In this document: one piece after another, positions 23,440-30,937 of the stretch
Layout: the number at the start of each line of letters is the position of its first letter
Numbering within the stretch: position 1 is the first letter of the stretch
Source: Amycolatopsis sulphurea
Lineage (GTDB): Bacteria; Actinomycetota; Actinomycetes; Mycobacteriales; Pseudonocardiaceae
Direction: 5' to 3'
DNA: 64,000 bases
NCBI RefSeq assembly: GCF_002564045.1
Contig: NZ_PDJK01000002.1
Location: forward strand, 3,720,001 to 3,784,000
Program-made: the position numbers and the translations under genes
Notes under the pieces: generated by a model
What the model saw: the letters and a program-made list of their open reading frames with translations, nothing else
Told to the model about the DNA's origin: nothing
Databases searched by the model: none

Positions 23440-24134
23440 TGGGCGGCTTCTTCGGCGATCTCGGCCGGTACCTGTCCAGCGTGCACAATCGCGACGATCT
23501 CCTCGGCGATCTCGGCCAGAACGTCTACCTCGCGCTGGTGCCGCTGGCGCTGGGCATCGTGCTGGCGATCCTGCTCGGCTGGCTGGGGCACCACAACCGG
23601 GCCACGCGCTCGGTGCTGCTGGTGGTGTCGAACCTGCTGTACACGATCCCTTCGCTGGCGCTGTTCGTGGTGATCCCGGGCCTCATCGGCTCCCGGATCC
23701 TGGACCCTGTCAACGTGATCGTCGCGCTCACGATCTACAGCACGGCGCTGCTGGTGCGGCCGGTGCTGGACGCGCTCGACGCGGTGCCGCCGCACATCGT
23801 CGCGGCCGCCACCGCGATCGGCTACCGCGGGCCGCGCCGGTTCCTGGCCGTGGAGCTGCCGCTTTCGGTGCCGGTGCTGGCCGCGGGCGTACGGGTGGCC
23901 TCGGTGAGCAACATCAGCCTGGTGAGCGTCGGCGCGCTGATCGGCACCGGCGGGCTGGGCCGGCTGTTCACCGACGGGTTCCAGCGCGAGTACTTCCCGC
24001 CGATCGTGATCGGTATCGTGTTGACCATGGTGCTGGCGCTCGTCGTGGACCTGCTGCTGGTGCTGCTGCGGAATTTGCTCACCCCCTGGGAACGCGCGGG
24101 CCGGACCACGGCCGCAGCGGAGGTGGCCGGATGA
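23439..24134 (+). CDS. opuCB: Osmolyte ABC transporter permease 1
   Basis: A 231-residue inner-membrane permease of the betaine/carnitine/choline family with about five to six helices. The EAA-type loop reads AATAIGYRGPRRFLAVELPLSVPVL, the contact point for the ATPase, and ISLVSVGALIGTGGLGRLF follows. The ATG shares its A with the TGA of the ATPase gene. It pairs with the second permease at 24131. Confidence 0.9.
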   Translation: MGGFFGDLGRYLSSVHNRDDLLGDLGQNVYLALVPLALGIVLAILLGWLGHHNRATRSVLLVVSNLLYTIPSLALFVVIPGLIGSRILDPVNVIVALTIYSTALLVRPVLDALDAVPPHIVAAATAIGYRGPRRFLAVELPLSVPVLAAGVRVASVSNISLVSVGALIGTGGLGRLFTDGFQREYFPPIVIGIVLTMVLALVVDLLLVLLRNLLTPWERAGRTTAAAEVAG

Positions 24135-24835
24135 TCGGCGATGTCTTCGGCTGGTTCACCACAGCCGCGAACTGGCAGGGTCCCGACGGCATCGGGGCGC
24201 GGCTGGGTGAGCATGTGGGCTACGTGCTGCTCTCCCTCGTCATCGCGCTCGTGATCGCCATTCCGGTGGGGCTGTTCGTGGGCCACACCGGCCGCGGCGG
24301 GGTCGCGCTGGTCAGCATCGGCAACGCCGTCCGCGCGCTGCCCACGCTGGGGCTCATCACCTTCTTGTTCTTGCTGTTCACCGAGAGCACCACGGCCACC
24401 GTGATCGGGCTGGTGGTGCTGGCGATCCCGCCGGTGCTCGCGGGGACCTACGCCGGGCTGCAGTCGGCGGAGCACGAGGTGGTGGATGCCGCGCAGGGCA
24501 TCGGCATGACCGGCTGGCAGCGGCTGTGGCAGGTGGAGGTGCCGATCGCGCTTCCGCTGGTGCTCGGCGGGATCCGCAACGCGGTGCTGCAACTGGTGGC
24601 GACCGCGGCGGTGGCCGCCTACGTCGGGCTGGGCGGGCTCGGCCGGTTCCTGCTCGACGGACTGGCCATTTTGGACTACACCGAGGTCGTCGCGGGCGCG
24701 ATTCTCACCGCCCTGCTGGCGATCGCGTTCGATCTGGTGCTCGGCGCAGTGCAGCGGGCACTGGTGCCGAAGGGGGTTCGGCTGGCCGCCAAGGCGGCGT
24801 CCGGCCGGGCAGTGGCCGTGGGAGGTACGGCGTGA
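24131..24835 (+). CDS. opuCD: Osmolyte ABC transporter permease 2
   Basis: A 234-residue permease, homologous to the previous gene. It has the EAA loop DAAQGIGMTGWQRLWQVEVPIALPLVLGG and AAVAAYVGLGGLGRFLLDG, with six hydrophobic stretches. The start overlaps the upstream stop by 4 bp (ATGA). Confidence 0.9.
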   Translation: MIGDVFGWFTTAANWQGPDGIGARLGEHVGYVLLSLVIALVIAIPVGLFVGHTGRGGVALVSIGNAVRALPTLGLITFLFLLFTESTTATVIGLVVLAIPPVLAGTYAGLQSAEHEVVDAAQGIGMTGWQRLWQVEVPIALPLVLGGIRNAVLQLVATAAVAAYVGLGGLGRFLLDGLAILDYTEVVAGAILTALLAIAFDLVLGAVQRALVPKGVRLAAKAASGRAVAVGGTA

Positions 24836-25722
24836 AGCGGTTCGGTGTTCTCGTGGCGGGCCTGGCCCTGCTGCTTTCGGCCTGCGGTAATCCGCTCGCC
24901 GGCGGCGGCGAGGGCGGGGCCGGCGGCGATATCATCATCGGCGCCTCCGATGTCGGGGAAAGCCTGCTGCTGGCCCAGATCTACGCCGGGACGCTGCGTA
25001 ACGCCGGTGCGGAGAACGTGACCGTGCGCCCGCCGGTGGGCAGCCGCGAGGTGGTGGTCAAGGCGCTGCAGGACAAATCGCTGTCGCTGGTGCCGGACTA
25101 CAGCGGGAACCTGTTGCGGTACTTCGACAAGGACACCCCGGCGACGACCTCGGCCGAGGTCTACGCGCAGCTGAAGCAGAAGCTGCCCGCCGGGTTCGAG
25201 GTGCTTGAGCAGGCCCCGGCCGAGGACAAGGACCTGCTGGTGGTGGGCAAGCAGCTGGCCGATTCCGGGGTCCGGACCTTCTCCCAGCTCGGCCCGCGCT
25301 GCAAGGACCTGGTGATGGGTGGTCCGGGCCAGTGGAGCAGCCGGTGGAAGGACCGGATCAAGCAGCTCTACGGCTGCGAGTTCAAGGAGATCCGCACCAC
25401 CGACACCGGCGGCCCGGTCACCGTGGCCGCTTTGCGCTCCGGTGACGTCCAGGTGGCCGATCTGTTCAGTACCTCGGCCACCATCGCGGCGAACGGCTTC
25501 GTCCCGTTGGAGGACGACAAGCACATGTTCCCGGCGCAGAACATCGTGCCACTGGTCGCGAAGGGCGTGCTCAACGAGCGCGAGACGGCCGCGTTGAACC
25601 GGGTGTCCGCCGCGTTGACCACCGAGGAGCTGATCCAGCTGAACGTCGAGTTCACCGGGGAGAAGCGCAATCCGCAGGACATCGCGGACGATTTCCTCGC
25701 GCGTAACGGGCTGAAGTCCTAG
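24832..25722 (+). CDS. opuCC: Osmolyte ABC transporter substrate-binding lipoprotein
   Basis: A 296-residue OpuAC/ProX-type binding protein. The signal peptide VKRFGVLVAGLALLLSAC ends in lipobox LSAC, so it is tethered outside the membrane. The mature domain begins after a Gly-rich linker with IIIGASDVGESLLLAQIYAGTL and contains LVPDYSGNLLRYF and AALRSGDVQVADLFST, family landmarks for quaternary-amine binding. The ligand (betaine, choline or carnitine) cannot be told from sequence. The GTG overlaps the permease stop (GTGA). A P palindrome variant follows. Confidence 0.9.
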   Translation: MKRFGVLVAGLALLLSACGNPLAGGGEGGAGGDIIIGASDVGESLLLAQIYAGTLRNAGAENVTVRPPVGSREVVVKALQDKSLSLVPDYSGNLLRYFDKDTPATTSAEVYAQLKQKLPAGFEVLEQAPAEDKDLLVVGKQLADSGVRTFSQLGPRCKDLVMGGPGQWSSRWKDRIKQLYGCEFKEIRTTDTGGPVTVAALRSGDVQVADLFSTSATIAANGFVPLEDDKHMFPAQNIVPLVAKGVLNERETAALNRVSAALTTEELIQLNVEFTGEKRNPQDIADDFLARNGLKS

Positions 25723-25744
25723 CGCCTTACCGCAGCGCCAAGGG

Positions 25745-25794
25745 CTGTGAAGGGGCCCTTCACGGACTCAGAATCCGTGAAGGGGCCCTTCACG
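25745..25794. repeat. P palindrome, copy 4 (variant)
   Basis: Two GTGAAGGGGCCCTTCAC hairpins joined by ACTCAGAAT. It lies between the convergent opuC operon and the GNAT gene. The acetyltransferase stop codon lies 6 bp beyond its right edge. Confidence 0.85.
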
Positions 25795-25799
25795 GATTC

Positions 25800-26336
25800 T
25801 CAGAGCCGGTCGAAAGCCGGTGCGTAGCGGAATGCGCCGTGGTTCTCCGGGCGGTATGCGGCCAGCGGGAGCGCCTGGAAGTACGGCGCCCACTCGGCGA
25901 CCGGCGGCGTGATGCCCAGCGTGCCGGCCAGGACGAAGCCGAACCGGGAGTAGTACTCGGGGCTGCCCAGCAGCATGACGAGCTGATAGCCGAGGGCATT
26001 CGCGGCGCCGACTGTCGCATGCACCAGCGCTGCGCCCGCCCCGGTGCGCTGGTGCTCGGGCAGCACGCCGAGCGGGCCAAAGCCGATCGCGGACTTCGCG
26101 TCGTCGCCGATCCGGCCGGGGCTGCTGCAGGCGTGGCCGATTACTTGCCCTTCGCGTACGGCGACCAGAGACAGCTCGGGGAGCAGATCGCCGTCCGCGC
26201 GCAACTCGTCGACGAGCCGCGCTTCCGGCAGCTCCCCGGTCACGCCCGGGTTGTGCGGTGTGAACGCGGCGTTGTGCAGTGCGTGAATCGCGGCTGCGTC
26301 GTCCACGGCCGCCGAACGGATCAGCATAGGTGCCAT
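25800..26336 (-). CDS. GNAT N-acetyltransferase (YhbS-like)
   Basis: A 178-residue acetyltransferase. LIRSAAVDDAAAIHALHNAAF opens the fold; the acetyl-CoA loop is GPLGVLPEHQRTGAGAALVHA, followed by LLGSPEYYSRFGFVLAGTLGI, the YhbS/Eis-N-like pattern. The acceptor is unknown. ATG at 26336 or 26327 are both possible; neither has a strong ribosome binding site. The open frame continues upstream only through repeat DNA, so longer starts are rejected. Confidence 0.83.
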   Translation of the reverse strand: MAPMLIRSAAVDDAAAIHALHNAAFTPHNPGVTGELPEARLVDELRADGDLLPELSLVAVREGQVIGHACSSPGRIGDDAKSAIGFGPLGVLPEHQRTGAGAALVHATVGAANALGYQLVMLLGSPEYYSRFGFVLAGTLGITPPVAEWAPYFQALPLAAYRPENHGAFRYAPAFDRL

Positions 26337-26360
26337 TCTTGCGGTTCCGCCGGGGGAAAG

Positions 26361-26565
26361 CTGTGAAGGGTCCTTCACGGACACAGAGTCCAGGGTCCTG
26401 GCAAAGTTTGGCCGAGGGCCCGTGATCAGCAGACAGAGCCGTGGCTGCCCGACCGGTTTCGGGTCCGTGAAGGGACCCTTCACAGCCCTCCACACCTGCG
26501 CAGGGCCCTCCGCACCGACTTTGCCGACACCCTGGACGCAGAGTCCGTGAAGGGTCCCTTCACAG
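26361..26565. repeat. P palindrome, copy 5, split by a 147-bp insertion
   Basis: The left half (26361-26391) and right half (26539-26565) of one P element are separated by a short mobile element. CAGAGTCC occurs at both edges (26384-26391 and 26539-26546). Removing the insert and one CAGAGTCC restores a 50-bp P element with one base missing in its left hairpin. Confidence 0.85.
26392..26538. mobile_element. MITE-like element M1 (147 bp)
   Basis: The ends are inverted: AGGGTCCTGGCAAAGTTTGG on the left and CCGACTTTGCCGACACCCTG near the right. The inside carries one P-type hairpin (26464-26484). There is no coding capacity. An 8-bp target duplication (CAGAGTCC) flanks it. Its interior is 57/58 identical to 48733-48790 over the block starting CGAGGGCCCGTGATCAGCAG. 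Confidence 0.8.
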
Positions 26566-26585
26566 CTTTGATCACTCGAAATGGG

Positions 26586-29500
26586 TTACTCGAAGGCCTT
26601 GGCGATCAGGGCCTTCTGCTCGACCTCGTGCACCTTCGACGAACCGGCCGACGGCGCGGCCATCGGGCGGCGGGCCACCACGTCGAGCCCGGCGAAGACC
26701 TCCGGGAGCTTGCGCGGCAGGTTGAGACCGAAGAACGGCCAGCCGCCCTGGTTTTCCGGCTCCTCCTGGACCCAGGTGATCTGCCGGGAGTTCGCGTAAC
26801 GCTCGATCGCGGCCAGGAGCTTCTTCTTCGGCAGCGGGTAGTACTGCTCGATGCGGACGATCGCGACGTCGTCCACCCCGAGCTTCTCCCGCTCGGCGAT
26901 CAGCTCCCAGTACAGCTTGCCCGAGGTCAGCAGGACCTTGCGGACCTTGCCGGGGTCGATCTCGGCGTCGTCGATCACGGACATGAACCGGCTCTGCCCG
27001 GTGAAGTCCTCGACGGCGGAGGTGGCGGCCTTGTTGCGCAGCATCGACTTCGGGGTGAAGACGATCAGCGGGCGCTGGATGCCGTCGAGCGCGTGGCGGC
27101 GCAGCAGGTGGAAGTAGTTCGCCGGGGTGGAGGGCACGGCGACGGTCATCGAGGCTTCCGCGCACAGGGACAGGAAACGCTCGATGCGGCCGGAGGTGTG
27201 GTCCGGGCCCTGGCCTTCGTGGCCGTGCGGGAGCAGGAGCACGACGTCGGAACGCTGGCCCCATTTGGCTTCGCCGGAGGAGATGTATTCGTCGATGACG
27301 CTTTGGGCGCCGTTGACGAAGTCGCCGAACTGGGCTTCCCACATGACCAGGGATTCGGTGTTGGCCACGGAATAGCCGTATTCGAAACCGACCGCGGCGT
27401 ATTCGGACAGCGCGGAGTCGTAGATCATCACGCGGCCCTGCTCGTCGGAGAGGTGCTGCAGCGGCGAGTATTCCTGGCCGGTGCGGCGGTCGATGTAGAC
27501 CGAGTGGCGCTGGGTAAAGGTGCCGCGGCGGGAGTCCTGGCCGGACAGGCGGACCAGTTTGCCTTCCAGCGCAAGCGTGCCGAAGGCGAGCAGTTCGCCG
27601 AAGGCCCAGTCGACGCCGCCTTCGCGGGACATCTTGTGCCGGCGTTCCATGACGGGCTTGACGCGCGGGTGCGGGGTGAAGCCCTCCGGCACGTTGAGGA
27701 AGGCGTCGCCGATGTGCTCGACGACTTCCTGCGACACGGCGGTGGCGACCTTGGCCGGGATCTGCTGCTCTTCCTCGACCGAGGGGCTGGCCTTCGCCGG
27801 GTGCTTCTCCAGCTCGCGGACCTCGTTGAAGACGTGTTCGAGCTGGCTGGAGAAGTCGCGCAGGGCGGCTTCGGCCTCTTCGACGGAGATGTCGCCCCGG
27901 CCGATGAGGGACTCGGTGTAGGTCTTGCGGACCGAGCGCTTGGTGTCGATGATGTCGTACATCGCCGGCTGCGTCATCGACGGGTCGTCGCCCTCGTTGT
28001 GCCCGCGGCGGCGGTAGCAGATGAGGTCGATGACGACGTCCTTGTGGAACGCCTGCCGGTATTCGACGGCCAGCTTGGCCACCCAGTGCGCCGCCTCCGG
28101 GTCGTCGCCGTTGACGTGGAAGATCGGCGAGCCGATCATCTTCGCCACGTCGGTGGCGTACTGCGACGAACGCGAGTGCTCCGGCGCAGTGGTGAAGCCG
28201 ACCTGGTTGTTGACGATCACGTGCACGGTGCCGCCGGTGCGGTATCCGCGCAGCAGCGCGAGGTTCAGCGTCTCGGCCACGACACCCTGCCCGGCGAACG
28301 CGGCGTCGCCGTGCATCAGCACGGGCAGGACGGAGTAGCCCCCGGTGACACTGTCGCCCTTGTCGAGGATGTCCTGCTTGGCGCGGACGATGCCTTCCAG
28401 GACCGGGTCGACGGTCTCCAGGTGCGAGGGGTTCGCGGTGAGCGACACCTTGGTCTCGCCGTCGCCGAACATGCGGAAGTACTTGCCCTCGGCGCCGAGG
28501 TGGTACTTCACGTCGCCGGAACCGTGGGCCTGGCCGGGGTCGAGGTTGCCCTCGAACTCCTGGAAGATCTGGCTGATCGGCTTGCCGACGATGTTGGCCA
28601 GCACGTTCAGCCTGCCGCGGTGCGGCATGCCGATGACGACCTCGTCGAGCTCGTGCTCGGCGGCCTTGTCCAGGATGGTGTCCAGCAGCGGGATCGCGGT
28701 TTCGCCGCCTTCGAGGGAGAACCGCTTCTGCCCGACGTACTTGGTCTGCAGGAAGGTTTCGAAGGCCTCGGCCGCGTTGAGCTTGGACAGCACGTACTTC
28801 TGCACCGCGGGGTCGGGCTTGGCGTGCGGGATCTCCACCCGCTCCTGGATCCAGCGCCGCTCCTCGGGGTCGAGGATGTGGGTGTACTCGATGCCGACGG
28901 TGCGGCAGTAGGAGTTGCGCAGCACGCCCAGGATGTCGCGCAGCTTCATGGTCTCTTCGCCGGCGAATCCGCCGACCGGGAACTCCCGGTCCAGGTCCCA
29001 CAGGGTCAGGTTGTGCGAGAGCACGTCCAGGTCGTGGTGGCTGCGCTGGCGGTAGTTCAGCGGGTCGGTGTCGGCCATCAGGTGCCCGCGCATGCGGAAC
29101 GCCTCGATCAGCTCGATCACCCGCGCGGTCTTGTCGACCGGGCCGTCCGGGATGTCGGCGACCCAGCGGATCGGCTCGTAGGGCAGGCGCAGGCTGGTGA
29201 AGACGTCGTCGTAGAAGCCGTCCTCGCCCAGCAGCAGCTCGTGGATCCGCTTGAGGTACTCGCCGGACTCGGCGCCCTGGATGATCCGGTGGTCGTAGGT
29301 CGAGGTCAGCGTCATGATCTTGCTGACCGCGAGGTCGACCAGGGTCTTCTCGCTGGTGCCCTCGAACGCGGCCGGGTACTGCATGGCGCCGACGCCGATG
29401 ATCGCGCCCTGCCCGGCCTGCAGCCGCGGCACCGAGTGGTTGGTGCCGATACCGCCCGGGTTGGTCAGCGAGATGGTGGTGCCGGAGAAGTCGTCCGCGG

Positions 29501-30287
29501 TGAGCTTGTTGGTGCGGGCCTTCTTGATGATGTCCTCGTAGGCCTGCCAGAACTGCATGAACGTCATGTCCTCGACGCCCTTGACCGAGGCCACGACCAG
29601 CGTGCGCGCGCCGTCCTTGCCCTTCATGTCGATCGCGAGGCCGAAGTTCACGTGCTCCGGAGTGACCGCGAACGGCTTCCCGTCGACCAGCTGGTAGTGC
29701 CGGTTCATGTTCGGGAAGTCCTTCAGCGCCCGGACCATCGCATAGCCGATGAGGTGGGTGAAGGAGATCTTCCCGCCGCGGGTGCGCTTGAGGTGGTTGT
29801 TGATGACGATCCGGTTGTCCGCCATCAGTTTCGCCGGTACGGCACGGACACTGGTCGCGGTCGGCACGGACAGCGACGCGTCCATGTTCTTCGCGATCGC
29901 GGCCGCGGCACCACGGAGCTGCTTCGACTCCGGCTCGACCTTCTTCGCGGCCGTGGCGGGCGCGGCCTTCGCGGGCTTCGGCGCCTGGGCCTTGGCGGGC
30001 GCGGGCTTGGCGGGTTCGGCGGTCGCCGGGGCCTTCGCCGGGGCAGGCTGGGACGCGGGGGTCTTCGCCTCGGTTGCGTGTCCGTTTTCGCCGCTCGCCG
30101 CGCTATCGGCCGCGGCGGGCCGGGCGGCGTCGGCCTTCGCCTGCGGCGACTGCGTCGGCTTGAAATCCGCGAAGAAGTCGTGCCAGGCGGCATCGACTGA
30201 GGAGGGGTCCGCAAGGAACTGGTCGTACATTTCCTCGACCAGCCACTCGTTGGGGCCGAACTGTGACGCAGGGCTGCTGCTGGACAC
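26586..30287 (-). CDS. kgd: Multifunctional 2-oxoglutarate metabolism enzyme (Kgd/OdhA)
   Basis: A 1233-residue actinobacterial 2-oxoglutarate dehydrogenase/decarboxylase. Order: N-terminal FGPNEWLVEEMYDQFLADP helix, a long Ala/Pro/Lys linker (about 50-125), an E2-type acyltransferase domain with TYDHRIIQGAESGEYL, then the thiamine-diphosphate E1 part (GMPHRGRLNVLAN, ...HGDAAFAGQGVVAETLNL) and the C-terminal transketolase-like domain. There is no lipoyl domain, as expected. It feeds succinyl-CoA or succinic semialdehyde into the TCA cycle and is controlled in relatives by the FHA protein GarA/OdhI, not in this window. GTG at 30287 fits the family N-terminus. Its stop abuts repeat DNA. Confidence 0.95.
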   Translation of the reverse strand: MSSSSPASQFGPNEWLVEEMYDQFLADPSSVDAAWHDFFADFKPTQSPQAKADAARPAAADSAASGENGHATEAKTPASQPAPAKAPATAEPAKPAPAKAQAPKPAKAAPATAAKKVEPESKQLRGAAAAIAKNMDASLSVPTATSVRAVPAKLMADNRIVINNHLKRTRGGKISFTHLIGYAMVRALKDFPNMNRHYQLVDGKPFAVTPEHVNFGLAIDMKGKDGARTLVVASVKGVEDMTFMQFWQAYEDIIKKARTNKLTADDFSGTTISLTNPGGIGTNHSVPRLQAGQGAIIGVGAMQYPAAFEGTSEKTLVDLAVSKIMTLTSTYDHRIIQGAESGEYLKRIHELLLGEDGFYDDVFTSLRLPYEPIRWVADIPDGPVDKTARVIELIEAFRMRGHLMADTDPLNYRQRSHHDLDVLSHNLTLWDLDREFPVGGFAGEETMKLRDILGVLRNSYCRTVGIEYTHILDPEERRWIQERVEIPHAKPDPAVQKYVLSKLNAAEAFETFLQTKYVGQKRFSLEGGETAIPLLDTILDKAAEHELDEVVIGMPHRGRLNVLANIVGKPISQIFQEFEGNLDPGQAHGSGDVKYHLGAEGKYFRMFGDGETKVSLTANPSHLETVDPVLEGIVRAKQDILDKGDSVTGGYSVLPVLMHGDAAFAGQGVVAETLNLALLRGYRTGGTVHVIVNNQVGFTTAPEHSRSSQYATDVAKMIGSPIFHVNGDDPEAAHWVAKLAVEYRQAFHKDVVIDLICYRRRGHNEGDDPSMTQPAMYDIIDTKRSVRKTYTESLIGRGDISVEEAEAALRDFSSQLEHVFNEVRELEKHPAKASPSVEEEQQIPAKVATAVSQEVVEHIGDAFLNVPEGFTPHPRVKPVMERRHKMSREGGVDWAFGELLAFGTLALEGKLVRLSGQDSRRGTFTQRHSVYIDRRTGQEYSPLQHLSDEQGRVMIYDSALSEYAAVGFEYGYSVANTESLVMWEAQFGDFVNGAQSVIDEYISSGEAKWGQRSDVVLLLPHGHEGQGPDHTSGRIERFLSLCAEASMTVAVPSTPANYFHLLRRHALDGIQRPLIVFTPKSMLRNKAATSAVEDFTGQSRFMSVIDDAEIDPGKVRKVLLTSGKLYWELIAEREKLGVDDVAIVRIEQYYPLPKKKLLAAIERYANSRQITWVQEEPENQGGWPFFGLNLPRKLPEVFAGLDVVARRPMAAPSAGSSKVHEVEQKALIAKAFE

Positions 30288-30648
30288 GGCTTGGGCTCGC
30301 CTCTATCCGTCTCGATCTTGTCTGTGCTAATGCGCCTACCAGGCTAACCCCCTCCGTGACTGCCGTGTGATGGAACTGCCCTGTGTGAGGCCTGGCGCAC
30401 TAGGGGATCGGTCACTGACTCGATCAAGTGTTCCCGGTCGCGCCGCCGGAGCGCACTGATCGCTCCTGGACATGGCCTCTTCGGGCAACGTTGGTGCCGG
30501 GTTGGCCGCACGTGCGCACCAAGTTCACTGGCCGGCGGTGCACTCCGTCGGTGGAGGATGCGGCCTGTCGTTCGCCTGCTCGTTCAGGGGCGCCCGGGCC
30601 GGTGCCGCCCGGCACGGTGCCTCCCCGGCCGACGAGGTGGTGTGCGCG
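30288..30648. other. Intergenic region upstream of kgd
   Basis: No gene seen. It should carry the kgd promoter (minus strand) and that of the small gene at 30649. The open frame that extends the latter to 30472 has no family-like sequence. Confidence 0.45.
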
Positions 30649-30930
30649 ATGTGGCTGATCGAATGTCCCTCGTTCTGGGACGAAGGCCTGATCCGCCCGC
30701 TCGTGACGGAGAACGGCGCGGTCGTGCTGATGTGCGACACCTGCTCCGTGGTCTGGCACACCCCGGCCGGGATCGAGGAGTTCGAGCATGTGGAGCCGGC
30801 CGCGCCGGATTGGTCCATCGGCCCGGGTACCCACGTCCGGCCCGGTACGACCCGCTGGGCCGATCCCGCCGACGTGACCACGGCCGGCTGGGGGGACCTT
30901 CGCTGGCGGGAACTGCCTTACGCGGGTTGA
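30649..30930 (+). CDS. Small cysteine-containing protein, unknown
   Basis: A 93-residue protein starting MWLIECPSFWDEGLIRPLV. The pair Cys-x2-Cys in LMCDTCSVVWHTP and an earlier Cys (IECP) suggest a metal-binding knuckle. The tail is Trp-rich. I recognise no family. ATG at 30649 has GAGGTGG upstream, 12 nt away; GTG at 30640 is an alternative. It converges on the ABC exporter gene with a gap of 7 bp. Confidence 0.6.
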   Translation: MWLIECPSFWDEGLIRPLVTENGAVVLMCDTCSVVWHTPAGIEEFEHVEPAAPDWSIGPGTHVRPGTTRWADPADVTTAGWGDLRWRELPYAG

Positions 30931-30937
30931 TCGTCGC

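Noticed and set aside
26547..30200. 1217-codon open frame opposite kgd
   Set aside because: It is the antisense shadow of a well-supported gene; GC-rich codon bias keeps the opposite strand open. The same holds for the 875-codon frame at 32363-34990.
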